NCBI GenBank assembly: GCA_945871455.1
Contig: CAMBXJ010000037.1
Location: 1 to 16,244, forward strand
From: Asaia bogorensis
GTDB lineage: Bacteria > Pseudomonadota > Alphaproteobacteria > Acetobacterales > Acetobacteraceae
Direction: 5' to 3'
Length of the DNA: 16,244 bases
A program made the position numbers and the translations under genes. A model generated the notes under the pieces. That model saw nothing but the letters and a program-made list of their open reading frames with translations. It did not search any database and was not told the DNA's origin. How positions within the stretch are numbered: the stretch's first letter is position 1; the number at the start of each line of letters is the position of its first letter. Positions 8,535 to 15,660 of this stretch are shown here, piece after piece.

Positions 8535-9586
8535 TTGCCGGAACCTCGCCGTCCCGCCGGAGCGGTTATGACGCCGACATCGTCATGCTGGCCGTGGATC
8601 GGATCGAGGAGACCTTGGCCGCGATCGCGTCCGTGTTCCGTCAGACCGGCGTGTCGTGGCACCTGACCGTGCTCGACCAGGGTTCCGCGCCCGCCAACCT
8701 GACCCGGTTGGCCGCGGCGCTGGATGGCCGGCCCGATGCCTGCCTGTTTGCCGCCGACGGCAATTTCGGGGTGGCCGGCGGGCGAAATCTGGCATCGGCG
8801 CCCGGGCGCGGGCGAACGATCGCCGTGCTGGACAATGACGCGGAGTTCGCGACGCCGGATACCGTGGCCCGCATGGTCGGCGCGCTGGACAACGAGTCCG
8901 CCCTCGCCGCGGTCGGCTGCCGCATCCTGCGCTTCGCCGATGAAACCGACGACCTGCTGTCCTGGGGCTACCCGCTGTCGCTGCTGCCCGCCGCGGCGGA
9001 AAGCTTCGATGCCACCACCTTCGTCGGGGCCGGCCACGCCATCCGACGCACCGCCTGGATCGAACTGGGAGGCTACGACCCGGCGCTGTTCTTCTGTTGG
9101 GAGGAGTTCGATTTCTGCCTGCGGGCGATCGCGCGGGGCTGGCGGGTCCGCTATCGCGGCGACATCGTCGTTCATCACAAGGTCAGCACCGAACAGCGGA
9201 TGAACTGGTCAGGTCAGCGCTGGTTCCATTTCGTGCGCAACAGGCTCTATATCGGCCGCAAGCACGGCGCGGCGTGGCTGACATTGACGCCGCGAATCTG
9301 CGGCTACCTGATCCGCGGTCTGCATAACGCCATGCCCGGACAGACCCTGACCGCGATCGCCGCGGCGATCCGCATGAGCCGAACCACGTCGCCCCACCGC
9401 CTGCCAGCAGCCGCGCGCGATTACATCCGCCGCAACGACACCATTCACCGCGGCAATTTGATCGAACGCCTGGGGCGCGAGGTGCTCGCCGTACTGCCCG
9501 ATCCCTCCGCCGACAGCGACATCCGCGCTCGTTCTGCCCGTTCCCGCAGCAGCAGCGGGATGATGGCCGGACTGTCAACCAAGTAG
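8525..9586 (+). CDS. GT2 family glycosyltransferase (rhamnosyltransferase-like)
   Basis: This is a cytoplasmic glycosyltransferase that would add a sugar to a growing lipid-linked glycan; donor and acceptor are unknown. The product is 353 residues with a GT-A fold. Visible signatures are IVMLAVDRIEETLAAIASVFRQ at the N-terminus (residues 19-40), NFGVAGGRNLA at 80-90, the metal-binding LDNDAEF at 102-108, VGAGHAIRRTAW at 167-178 and the base-containing WEEFDFCLRAIARGWRVRY at 192-210. The ATG at 8525 has GGAG upstream and overlaps the previous gene by 10 bp, which suggests translational coupling. The frame is open far upstream of this ATG, but that part lies inside the previous gene and has no GT features. 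The 3' end overlaps the converging WecG-type gene by 142 bp; the last 45 residues or so are Ser/Arg-rich and probably not catalytic. Confidence 0.9.
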   Translation: MQLIAGTSPSRRSGYDADIVMLAVDRIEETLAAIASVFRQTGVSWHLTVLDQGSAPANLTRLAAALDGRPDACLFAADGNFGVAGGRNLASAPGRGRTIAVLDNDAEFATPDTVARMVGALDNESALAAVGCRILRFADETDDLLSWGYPLSLLPAAAESFDATTFVGAGHAIRRTAWIELGGYDPALFFCWEEFDFCLRAIARGWRVRYRGDIVVHHKVSTEQRMNWSGQRWFHFVRNRLYIGRKHGAAWLTLTPRICGYLIRGLHNAMPGQTLTAIAAAIRMSRTTSPHRLPAAARDYIRRNDTIHRGNLIERLGREVLAVLPDPSADSDIRARSARSRSSSGMMAGLSTK

Positions 9587-10257
9587 CGCCGAGCCATGCG
9601 GCGCGGATCGCCCGCCAGCCGATGCAGCCACTCCAACCCCGATCGCCGCATCCAGATCGGTGCCCGCCGTCGCACCCCGCTCAGGAAATCCAGGCTGGCT
9701 CCGACGCAAAGTCCGATCCCTTGTCTGGTCCCCGCCGCCGCGATGGCCGCCGCCAGACGCTCCTGCCGCGGGGATCCCACGGCGAGGAACGTGAATTGGG
9801 CCGGGTGGCGCAACGCGAATGCGACGGTCGCGGCGAACGCGGCGGGATCGCGGTCGAAGTTCATCGGCGGATCGAAATGCGCCGGGTCCGCCAGGCCAAA
9901 GCGGTCCACCAGGCGCGGCAGGAAGGCCGGGGAAAGGCCGATGATCGTCACCCGCTGCCCGCGCAACCGCGACAGCAAAAGCGCGGACAGATCGCTTCCC
10001 GGCACGACCTGCGGCACTGGCAGTCCGCACAGATGCGCCAACCCGGCAACAACCCTGGAATCCAGAAGCCGGAGCCAGGCTTCGTCGTAAATCCGCGCCA
10101 AACCTGGGTCACTGCAAAGCCGCACCAGATGATCGGCATTGGGCGTCACCACATACCCAAATGCTGCGTCGATCGGACGCGCCAGCAGTCGGTCCACGGT
10201 CTGGACCAGATCGGTGGCCGCAAAATCCAGGCCCAGCAACCGGACCGGCGTGCTCAT
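9445..10257 (-). CDS. WecG/TagA/CpsF family glycosyltransferase
   Basis: Family members (GT26) transfer a sugar such as ManNAc or ManNAcA to a lipid-linked acceptor in teichoic acid, ECA or capsule synthesis. The product is 270 residues. Matches include VVTPNADHLVRL at 36-47 with the conserved Thr (T38), LLDSRVVAGL at 64-73 carrying the Asp equivalent to the TagA catalytic Asp (D66), AVGSPRQE at 159-166, GASLDFLSG at 187-194, and RRAPIWMRRSGLEWLHRL with DPRRMARRYL at 197-226, the C-terminal membrane appendage. The usual DG after the catalytic region is DS here. The ATG at 10257 overlaps the TGA of the beta-barrel gene as ATGA, so the two are coupled. Residues 225-270 lie in the overlap with the converging GT2 gene and extend past the typical family end of about 245 residues. 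Confidence 0.9.
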   Translation of the reverse strand: MSTPVRLLGLDFAATDLVQTVDRLLARPIDAAFGYVVTPNADHLVRLCSDPGLARIYDEAWLRLLDSRVVAGLAHLCGLPVPQVVPGSDLSALLLSRLRGQRVTIIGLSPAFLPRLVDRFGLADPAHFDPPMNFDRDPAAFAATVAFALRHPAQFTFLAVGSPRQERLAAAIAAAGTRQGIGLCVGASLDFLSGVRRRAPIWMRRSGLEWLHRLAGDPRRMARRYLVDSPAIIPLLLRERAERARMSLSAEGSGSTASTSRPRRSIKLPR

Positions 10258-11561
10258 AAGCCAAACCGCAGGGTGAGCATGCTGAGGCTTCTGGTGTAGT
10301 CGCCGTTGATAGGGCCGGCGGTCACCTGCGTGCCCTGGATCGCGCTGAAATCCTGGGTCGCGGAAATCCGGACCGAGCGATTCACCATCCAGACGATGCC
10401 CGCCCCGACATTGTAGCCCCATTGCCGGCCACCCCCTTGCAGGAAGGTCGCCTGACGGATTTCAACCGACGCGCGCAGCAGGATGTCGCGCATGTATTCG
10501 TGGTCGATGGTCAGGCGACCGGCGGTATAGGTGTAGCCGGACACCCCCTCCTGTGCCGCGTCCTGGATGCCGCGCACCAGCGACCCACGGACCGTGGTCA
10601 GGCCGGTCGGCGTCCAGGTGACCTCGCCCTCGGCAATGAACGCGTTGTTCGTATTGAAGGTGGCCGACGCATAGCGGCGGGTCTCGCCGCCCAGCAACAG
10701 CCGATACCGCCACATCGCGTTGTCGTCGTAATCCAGCCCGGCCAGCACCTGATAGCCGACGGAATCCGGGCTGGCCTGTCCCGGTGTCGTTCTGGTGTAG
10801 TGCTGGTTGGTGGCGCGCAGCACAACCACGACATTGCGTCGCGGAGCCAGTTCGTAGCGCATGGTGACCCCGCCGCGCAGCACGTCGCGATCGCGATAGG
10901 CCTGGCTGGTGGGCACCCCCAGGATCGTCGTGTCGCCATAATGCCAGCGCGCCGCGGACAGGTTCGGCGACCATGTCCACCGACCGAACGACGCATCATA
11001 CGCCGCCCTCACATCATCCACCCGCACCGGAACCGGCCGGTCGCTCGGCAGTGCATCGATCTGGGTGCGGTCCTGGTGCGTCTCCACATGCGCGGCGCCC
11101 AGGGTCAGCTTGTCGCGGCCGATTTCGATCGTGCCGCCGGCCGCGATGGTGCCGTCCGTGCGGCTCTGCGCGGGCAGGTTCAGGTACCGTGTGTCACTCA
11201 GAGAGACATAGGCGCCGAACGCGTCACGCGACCAGTCACTGCCAAGCAACAGGGATGGGCGTGTGCCGAGAACCCAACTCCCCTTGCGAGAACTGCCGCC
11301 CAGGACGTTGGAATCATAGCCAATCGCCTCCTCCCAACGCGGCGACAGCAGGAAGGTGCCGGCATGGATGCCCGGCGGCTCAAACGCCGATCGGTTGCGA
11401 GACAGCACGGTGACGCCGGGCTGGGTGGCGTATCCGGGCACACCTTCTGAAAACAGGGTCGACAGGACCTGCGCCCCGGCATGGGCGGCGACCAGGACCA
11501 TAACGGCAAGGGTCGCCAGACCTGCCGCAACATTCCAGCCGGGTTTGGTGATTATCCGCAT
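10254..11561 (-). CDS. Outer-membrane beta-barrel protein of an exopolysaccharide locus (BBP2_2-like)
   Basis: This appears to be a secreted outer-membrane beta-barrel, possibly for polysaccharide passage or anchoring. The product is 435 residues with a signal peptide (MRIITKPGWNVAAGLATLAV, cleavage near AGA|Q at 30-31). The mature part is made of alternating strands with many aromatic residues and ends in LTLRFGL, compatible with a barrel. The N-terminal mature segment includes LLSPRWEEAIGYDSNVLGG and TRPSLLLGSDWSRD, a pattern I associate with the outer-membrane beta-barrel family PF10082; this assignment is from memory. It shares a 4-bp ATGA overlap with the WecG-type gene that follows. The start codon sits inside a perfect 16-bp palindrome and has no good Shine-Dalgarno, so translation may be controlled there. 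It could instead be a general porin-like protein. Confidence 0.82.
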   Translation of the reverse strand: MRIITKPGWNVAAGLATLAVMVLVAAHAGAQVLSTLFSEGVPGYATQPGVTVLSRNRSAFEPPGIHAGTFLLSPRWEEAIGYDSNVLGGSSRKGSWVLGTRPSLLLGSDWSRDAFGAYVSLSDTRYLNLPAQSRTDGTIAAGGTIEIGRDKLTLGAAHVETHQDRTQIDALPSDRPVPVRVDDVRAAYDASFGRWTWSPNLSAARWHYGDTTILGVPTSQAYRDRDVLRGGVTMRYELAPRRNVVVVLRATNQHYTRTTPGQASPDSVGYQVLAGLDYDDNAMWRYRLLLGGETRRYASATFNTNNAFIAEGEVTWTPTGLTTVRGSLVRGIQDAAQEGVSGYTYTAGRLTIDHEYMRDILLRASVEIRQATFLQGGGRQWGYNVGAGIVWMVNRSVRISATQDFSAIQGTQVTAGPINGDYTRSLSMLTLRFGL

Positions 11562-11569
11562 ATGCGGAT
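11554..11569 (-). promoter_or_regulatory. Perfect 16-bp palindrome over the start codon of the beta-barrel gene
   Basis: ATCCGCATATGCGGAT is fully self-complementary. The ATG of the beta-barrel gene (11561-11559) lies just past its centre. In RNA it would form a 6-bp stem with an AUAU loop that holds part of the start codon. In DNA it could be a dimeric repressor site. Its function is not shown by the sequence. Confidence 0.5.
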
Positions 11570-11600
11570 GGTGTCAGGAGAATGCTGCCATTTGGTTAAT

Positions 11601-11629
11601 GCGCCGGGGTTTTGTCAGTACCCCGGTGC
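11601..11629 (-). promoter_or_regulatory. Short inverted repeat upstream of the beta-barrel gene
   Basis: GCGCCGGGGT (11601-11610) and ACCCCGGTGC (11620-11629) are inverted with one mismatch and a 9-base loop. It lies 40-68 bases upstream of the beta-barrel start, within the only region that can hold its promoter. It may be an operator or a leader hairpin. No clear promoter boxes were found around it. Confidence 0.35.
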
Positions 11630-11672
11630 GTCACGGCCGAAATGCTCGCGAACGGCGGTCCACCGAATCGCC

Positions 11673-11705
11673 GACGGCCGCCATGGGCTTACCATGACGG
11701 CCGTC
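11673..11705 (-). terminator. Hairpin after the alpha/beta hydrolase gene
   Basis: GACGGCCGCCATGG (11673-11686) pairs with CCATGACGGCCGTC (11692-11705): 14-base arms, one mismatch, 5-base loop. It begins 34 bases after the hydrolase stop on the minus strand. There is no T-run after it, so intrinsic termination is uncertain, but it is well placed to mark the 3' end of the thiolase-hydrolase transcript. Confidence 0.45.
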
Positions 11706-11739
11706 AAATTGCTGTTGGCCATCGATCCGGGAGGGTCGC

Positions 11740-12693
11740 CTACCCCGCGAACACCCGCTTCGACCAGTCGCACGCGCCATCCATCGCCGCACCCGACTTG
11801 TCGACGATGCCCACGAAGAAGAAGAACCCATGGTTCATGCCGTCCCAGCGCACGATCTCCGTGGGCACGCCGGACTGCCGCAGTTTCTCGCCATAGACCT
11901 CGCCCTCGTCGCGCAACGGGTCGAATTCCGCCGTGATCACCAGCGCGGGAGGCAGCCCGCCCAGGTTGTTGGCCCGCAACGGCGAGGCATGCGGATGTGC
12001 CGCATCCCCCGCATCGGCGAGGTAATGGTTCCAGAACCACTCCATGCCCAGCCGCGTCAGGCCGTAGCCGTCGGCGTTCTCCTGGTACGAAGGCGTGCCG
12101 GGCGTGTGATAGTCGGTGACCGGATAGATCAGCAACTGACCGGCCAGCTTCGGCCCGCCCTCATCGCGGATGCGCAGCGCAGTCACCGCGGCGAGGTTGC
12201 CGCCGGCGCTGTCGCCCGCCACCACGATGTTCGAGGGGTCGGCGTTCAACGCACCGGCGTTTTCCGCCGCCCAACGGGTCGCAGCCAGGCAATCGTCCGG
12301 CGCGGCGGGGAATTTGGCCTCCGGCGCCAGGCGATAATCGACCGAGACAACGACGCAGCCAGCGCCGTCACACAGGTTGCGGCACATCGCGTCATGCGTA
12401 TCCAGGCTGCACACCACGAAGCCGCTGCCATGGAAGAACACCATCAGCGGGAATGGCCCGGTGCCGAGCGGCGTGTAGATGCGAAGCGGCAGGGAGCCAT
12501 GCGGCGCCTGCATGTCCCGGTTCACGACCGAGGCAACCTCGGGGATGCGCAGGCCGGGGATGGCGCGGGCGGCCATCTGGTCCCGCGCTTCCGCCACCGT
12601 CAGCGTATGCAGCGGCGCCAGCTTGGAGCGCGCTTGCAGCAGAGCGGCGATCTGGGGATCGACTCCCCCCGCGATCTCGCGATCGACTGGCAT
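11740..12693 (-). CDS. Alpha/beta hydrolase, hormone-sensitive lipase family
   Basis: This is a cytoplasmic serine esterase for short acyl esters; the natural substrate is unknown. The product is 317 residues, normal for the family. The oxyanion-hole motif is HGSG at 88-91, where the family usually has HGGG. The nucleophile is S162 in GDSAGG, the acid D258 in EFDPLRDEG and the base H288 in MNHGF, so the triad is complete. SVDYRLAPEAKFPAAPDD at 117-134 is also typical. I chose the ATG at 12693: it comes one base after the thiolase stop (TGA-T-ATG) and has GAGGTGG upstream. The frame is open 26 codons further, but that is inside the thiolase gene. The tight spacing shows co-transcription with the thiolase and suggests a shared role in acyl or keto-acid metabolism. 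Confidence 0.93.
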   Translation of the reverse strand: MPVDREIAGGVDPQIAALLQARSKLAPLHTLTVAEARDQMAARAIPGLRIPEVASVVNRDMQAPHGSLPLRIYTPLGTGPFPLMVFFHGSGFVVCSLDTHDAMCRNLCDGAGCVVVSVDYRLAPEAKFPAAPDDCLAATRWAAENAGALNADPSNIVVAGDSAGGNLAAVTALRIRDEGGPKLAGQLLIYPVTDYHTPGTPSYQENADGYGLTRLGMEWFWNHYLADAGDAAHPHASPLRANNLGGLPPALVITAEFDPLRDEGEVYGEKLRQSGVPTEIVRWDGMNHGFFFFVGIVDKSGAAMDGACDWSKRVFAG

Positions 12694-12694
12694 A

Positions 12695-13897
12695 TCACGC
12701 CACCTCGAACAGGCCGGCGGCGCCCATGCCGCCACCGACGCACATGGTGACCACGACCAGCTTCGCGCCACGGCGCTTGCCCTCGATCAGCGCGTGCCCG
12801 ACCATCCGCGCGCCCGACATGCCGTAGGGGTGACCGATCGAGATCGCCCCGCCATTCACGTTCAGCCGGTCATGCGGAATGCCGAGCCGATCGCGGCAGT
12901 AGAGGACCTGGCAGGCGAAAGCCTCGTTGAGTTCCCACAGATCAATGTCGTCGATCTTCAGCCCGTGCTTCGCCAGCAGCTTCGGCACGGCAAATACCGG
13001 GCCGATGCCCATTTCGTCTGGATCGCACCCGGCCACCGCCATGCCGCGATAGATACCCAGCGGCGCCAGACCGCGACGGGACGCTTCGGCTTCCTCCATC
13101 AGCACGCAGGCGGATGCACCGTCCGACAACTGGGACGCGTTCCCCGCGGTGATGTATTTGCCCTTCTGGACGACAAGCCCGTCCGCGAACACCGGCTTCA
13201 GCGACGACAACCCTTCCAGGTTGGTCTCCGGACGGTTGCCCTCATCCTTGCCCAGCGCGACCTTGCGCCGACTGGTCTCTCCGGTGGCGCGATCGGTCAC
13301 CAGCATCTCTGACGGCAGCGCCACGATTTCATCGTCGAAGGCGCCGGCCTGCTGCGCGGCGGCGGTGCGCTGCTGGGAACGCAGCGCGTATTCGTCCTGC
13401 GCTTCCCGCGTCACATTGTAGCGTTCGGCCACCAGTTCGGCGGTTTCCAGCATGGACATGTAAAGTCCGGGGACCTCGCGGACCAGTTCCGGGTCCTGCG
13501 AGCGGACCAGGTTCATATCGTTGGTCTGCACCAGGGAGATCGATTCCACGCCGCCGCCGACCGTGATGGTCATGTCGTCGTGGATGATCTGCTTGGCCGC
13601 GGTGGCAATGGCCATCATGCCGGACGCGCATTGCCGGTCCAGCGACATGCCGGCGACCGAGGTCGGCAGCCCTGCCCGCAACGCCGCCTGACGCGCGACG
13701 TTGGAACCCTGCGCGCCCTGTTGCAGGGCGGCCCCCAGTATCACGTCATCGACTTCGGCCGGTGCAATGCCGGCACGCTTGACCGCCTGTGCGATCGCGT
13801 GGCCAGCGAGGGCCTGGGACTGGGTGTCGTTGAACGCCCCGCGATAGGCGCGCCCGATCGGCGTGCGGGCGGTGGATACGATGACGGCGCTGCGCAT
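12695..13897 (-). CDS. Thiolase family protein (acetyl-CoA C-acyltransferase)
   Basis: This enzyme makes or cleaves a 3-ketoacyl-CoA with coenzyme A. The product is 400 residues, typical for thiolases. The acyl-accepting Cys is C90 in [18 protein letters not shown] is at 321-328, the His is H356 in [17 protein letters not shown], and the second Cys is C386 in [15 protein letters not shown], so all catalytic residues are present. The start ATG at 13897 has GGGAGA upstream. The sequence does not tell whether it serves fatty-acid degradation, acetoacetyl-CoA synthesis or another pathway. The [20 protein letters not shown] region and the absence of polyhydroxyalkanoate genes nearby give no support for a PhaA role. 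It is followed directly by the hydrolase gene. Upstream, 74 bases with a hairpin separate it from the FKBP gene. Confidence 0.95.
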   Translation of the reverse strand: MRSAVIVSTARTPIGRAYRGAFNDTQSQALAGHAIAQAVKRAGIAPAEVDDVILGAALQQGAQGSNVARQAALRAGLPTSVAGMSLDRQCASGMMAIATAAKQIIHDDMTITVGGGVESISLVQTNDMNLVRSQDPELVREVPGLYMSMLETAELVAERYNVTREAQDEYALRSQQRTAAAQQAGAFDDEIVALPSEMLVTDRATGETSRRKVALGKDEGNRPETNLEGLSSLKPVFADGLVVQKGKYITAGNASQLSDGASACVLMEEAEASRRGLAPLGIYRGMAVAGCDPDEMGIGPVFAVPKLLAKHGLKIDDIDLWELNEAFACQVLYCRDRLGIPHDRLNVNGGAISIGHPYGMSGARMVGHALIEGKRRGAKLVVVTMCVGGGMGAAGLFEVA

Positions 13898-13938
13898 GGG
13901 CGGTCTCCCGTTTATGGTTCGCGGTTGTGTCCCGCTTC

Positions 13939-13963
13939 GGCCCGGGCCTGAGCGACCCGGGCT
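13939..13963 (-). terminator. Possible hairpin between FKBP and thiolase genes
   Basis: GGCCCGGG (13939-13946) pairs with CCCGGGCT (13956-13963), including one G-T pair, with a 9-base loop. It lies just after the FKBP stop on the minus strand. No T-run follows, so it is a weak terminator candidate and may not separate FKBP from the thiolase transcript. Confidence 0.35.
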
Positions 13964-13971
13964 GGTGTCGC

Positions 13972-14304
13972 TTATTGGATAGCGAGCAGTTCGACGTCGA
14001 AAACAAGCGTGGCGTTGGGCGGGATGACGCCGCCGGCGCCGCGTGCGCCATAACCATCCTCCGGCGCGATCACCAGGGTGCGATGACCGCCGACGCGCAT
14101 GCCGGCAACGCCCACGTCCCAGCCGCGGATCACCTGCCCGGCGCCCAGGGAGAACACGAACGGGTCGTCGCGATCGCGGGAGCTGTCGAATTTCCGGCCC
14201 TTGTTGTCCGGCGCCGATGCGTCGAACAGCCAGCCGGTGTAGTGCACAACGACATCCATGCCGCTTTCGGCAAGATCGCCCGTGCCCAGAACTTTATCGG
14301 TCAT
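13972..14304 (-). CDS. FKBP-type peptidyl-prolyl cis-trans isomerase
   Basis: This enzyme speeds cis-trans isomerisation of peptidyl-proline bonds during protein folding. The product is 110 residues and is a single FKBP domain without signal peptide, so cytoplasmic. The binding-pocket residues are conserved: Y22 (VVHYTGWL), F39-D40 (KFDSS), F51, V58-I59 (GQVIRGWD), W62, Y85 (EDGYGARG) and F102 ([10 protein letters not shown]). I chose the ATG at 14304, which has GGAAA and GAG just upstream; a TTG at 14328 in the same frame is an alternative that would add eight residues. It lies upstream of the thiolase in the same direction, with 74 bases between. Its role is probably general and not tied to its neighbours. 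Confidence 0.94.
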   Translation of the reverse strand: MTDKVLGTGDLAESGMDVVVHYTGWLFDASAPDNKGRKFDSSRDRDDPFVFSLGAGQVIRGWDVGVAGMRVGGHRTLVIAPEDGYGARGAGGVIPPNATLVFDVELLAIQ

Positions 14305-14391
14305 CTCGGTTTCCAAACCTGGTTGCAAGGGCGGTTCTAGCCGGGCCGGGGCGTGGTGTTAAGGCGACGCCCGGGAATAAGCGAACCGCCT

Positions 14392-14418
14392 GGCATCGAG
14401 CACGAACCCATCCGCGTC
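14392..14418 (+). repeat. 27-bp direct repeat, copy 1
   Basis: This stretch (GGCATCGAGCACGAAC at its start) is identical to 15686-15712. About 20 bases before each copy there is also a similar GACGCCCRGGAATRA, so the related unit is about 50 bp long. It lies 88 bases upstream of the FKBP start. Confidence 0.85.
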
Positions 14419-14587
14419 CTGGTGGGGACGGCCGCCAATGCGGTGCCAGCAAGCAAGGACACATGCCCTGCGGGAGCGGGGTTGGTCGCATCACGCTGTT
14501 TTCGAACGCCCGCGTGCGATTCCGGCGTTCTGAATGGGGCATCATCGGGATGGAGCCGTGTTCCGGGGCATGCGAAGCGCCTGAATG

Positions 14588-14632
14588 TTTGCTTTTTGTT
14601 CTAAAACGCGGACCCCCGCGATGGCAAGCAAA
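14588..14632. other. Nested stem structure in the AT-richer segment
   Basis: TTTGCTT (14588-14594) pairs with AAGCAAA (14626-14632), and inside it CGCGG (14607-14611) pairs with CCGCG (14616-14620). A transcript could fold as a two-part stem with an internal loop. It may belong to a small RNA or a leader, but no promoter or gene is tied to it. Confidence 0.3.
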
Positions 14633-14710
14633 AACCGGATTCCGCAGGTGCGATGCTGGTTTTCGGGGTCAAAACCCACGAGAAATCGGTGTTTTGCCTC
14701 GATTCCGGGC

Positions 14711-14740
14711 AATGGTTAACCGGGCGCGTCGAATGGTTAA
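14711..14740. promoter_or_regulatory. Two AATGGTTAA sites 21 bp apart (CtrA-like half-sites)
   Basis: AATGGTTAA occurs at 14711-14719 and again at 14732-14740, in the same orientation. The complement, TTAACCAT, matches the half-site bound by the alphaproteobacterial regulator CtrA. The 21-bp period puts both on the same face of the helix. They are about 410 bases upstream of the FKBP start and 1.1 kb before the peptidase start, so the target is not obvious. Confidence 0.4.
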
Positions 14741-15082
14741 TTCCGAGCGAAACCGGCGATTGGCGTTTTCCGCCGAAGTTCGGATCCAGGTTTCAGATTG
14801 GGCTTCTTACCGCTGATATCGCAGCATTTATCGGGCTTCTTAAGATTCTACTTTAAGTCGTGGACCGTCTGTCATTCGTTCCGGACAGGCGCGGATATGG
14901 CGGGGTTTCGTTACGAGACAATGCGGGAATCGGGGGGTATTGTTCCGGATGGATGCCGTTAACCCGACCGTTCATGGTTGCATGCGAATTAGGCAGATGG
15001 TTGCTTTCGCGACAGGCGCGCCTTATCGGCGCTGGCAGGGCATGGCGGTGCGAACCGAGGCTGTGCGATCGAGTACACGCCC

Positions 15083-15166
15083 CACCGTCATTGCCGAGCT
15101 TGACCGGGCAACCCGCTCCCTGTCGTTGAAGCGTCCGTTGCCGGGTCAAGCTCGGCAATGACGGTG
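15083..15166. repeat. Palindromic intergenic repeat with 30-base arms
   Basis: The arms at 15083-15112 and 15137-15166 are inverted copies with one mismatch and a 24-base spacer. The outer part reads CACCGTCATTGCCGAGCTTG. The right arm matches bases 49-67 of the window apart from one base, so this is the second member of the same family. Similar palindromes containing CGTCATTGCCGGGCTTGACC are, as I recall, common between genes in alphaproteobacteria. Confidence 0.88.
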
Positions 15167-15290
15167 AGGCAGGTCTATCGGTCCGTAGTTTAGAGTCATT
15201 GATATTGGCTCTTATCGCGTTACCTGTTGGGAGACTGGCTGCCGCCCGCGGCCAGGCGCCATCTACCGCCGGAGCTGGTTCGGCAGATCC

Positions 15291-15437
15291 TTCTTCGTGA
15301 CCTTCGTGCCTTCGTGGTGGAAAATCGCGGAGCCGCGGTTCAAGGTGGCCCTCGGCAATGGGACTCTCACGGACAGGCAAGGTGTTCCTGGTCGCGTCGG
15401 CGATTCTCCACCACGAAGGCACGAAGGGCACGAAGAA
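15291..15437. repeat. Inverted repeat with 38-base arms built on TTCGTG motifs
   Basis: The arms at 15291-15328 and 15400-15437 are inverted with two mismatches and a 71-base spacer. Each arm contains three TTCGTG or CACGAA motifs spaced 8-9 bases apart. The size and long arms fit a MITE-like element or an old dispersed repeat. No target-site duplication was clear, and no transposase is nearby. Confidence 0.8.
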
Positions 15438-15660
15438 GCGAGGTTGCGGTCGTGCCACCGGTGGATTTGGTCTCCAGGCTGACTGAAACCGCCCACTTCC
15501 ACAGACAACGCCACAAGAGCCTTGATATTACGCCCCATAATGTTGAATCGCACCCGAGCGTGGGGGCGGCGATACCGGACGGAGCAACCGCGATGAAAGA
15601 CAGGTTCGGCTCTACCCACATTGCCATGGCGCCCCCGCAGCGCACCGTGGGCCATCGTGA

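Noticed and set aside
10422..11450. Plus-strand open frame (342 codons) opposite the beta-barrel gene
   Set aside because: No recognisable domain; the minus strand has a signal peptide, strand pattern and an operon partner.
11673..11705. Hairpin as a transcription-factor operator for the beta-barrel gene
   Set aside because: It is more than 110 bases upstream of the beta-barrel start and only 34 bases after the hydrolase stop, so a 3'-end role is simpler.
14653..14856. Small plus-strand open frame (67 codons) in the AT-richer segment
   Set aside because: No Shine-Dalgarno, no recognisable motif, and it crosses the AATGGTTAA pair. It could still be real, but the sequence gives no support.
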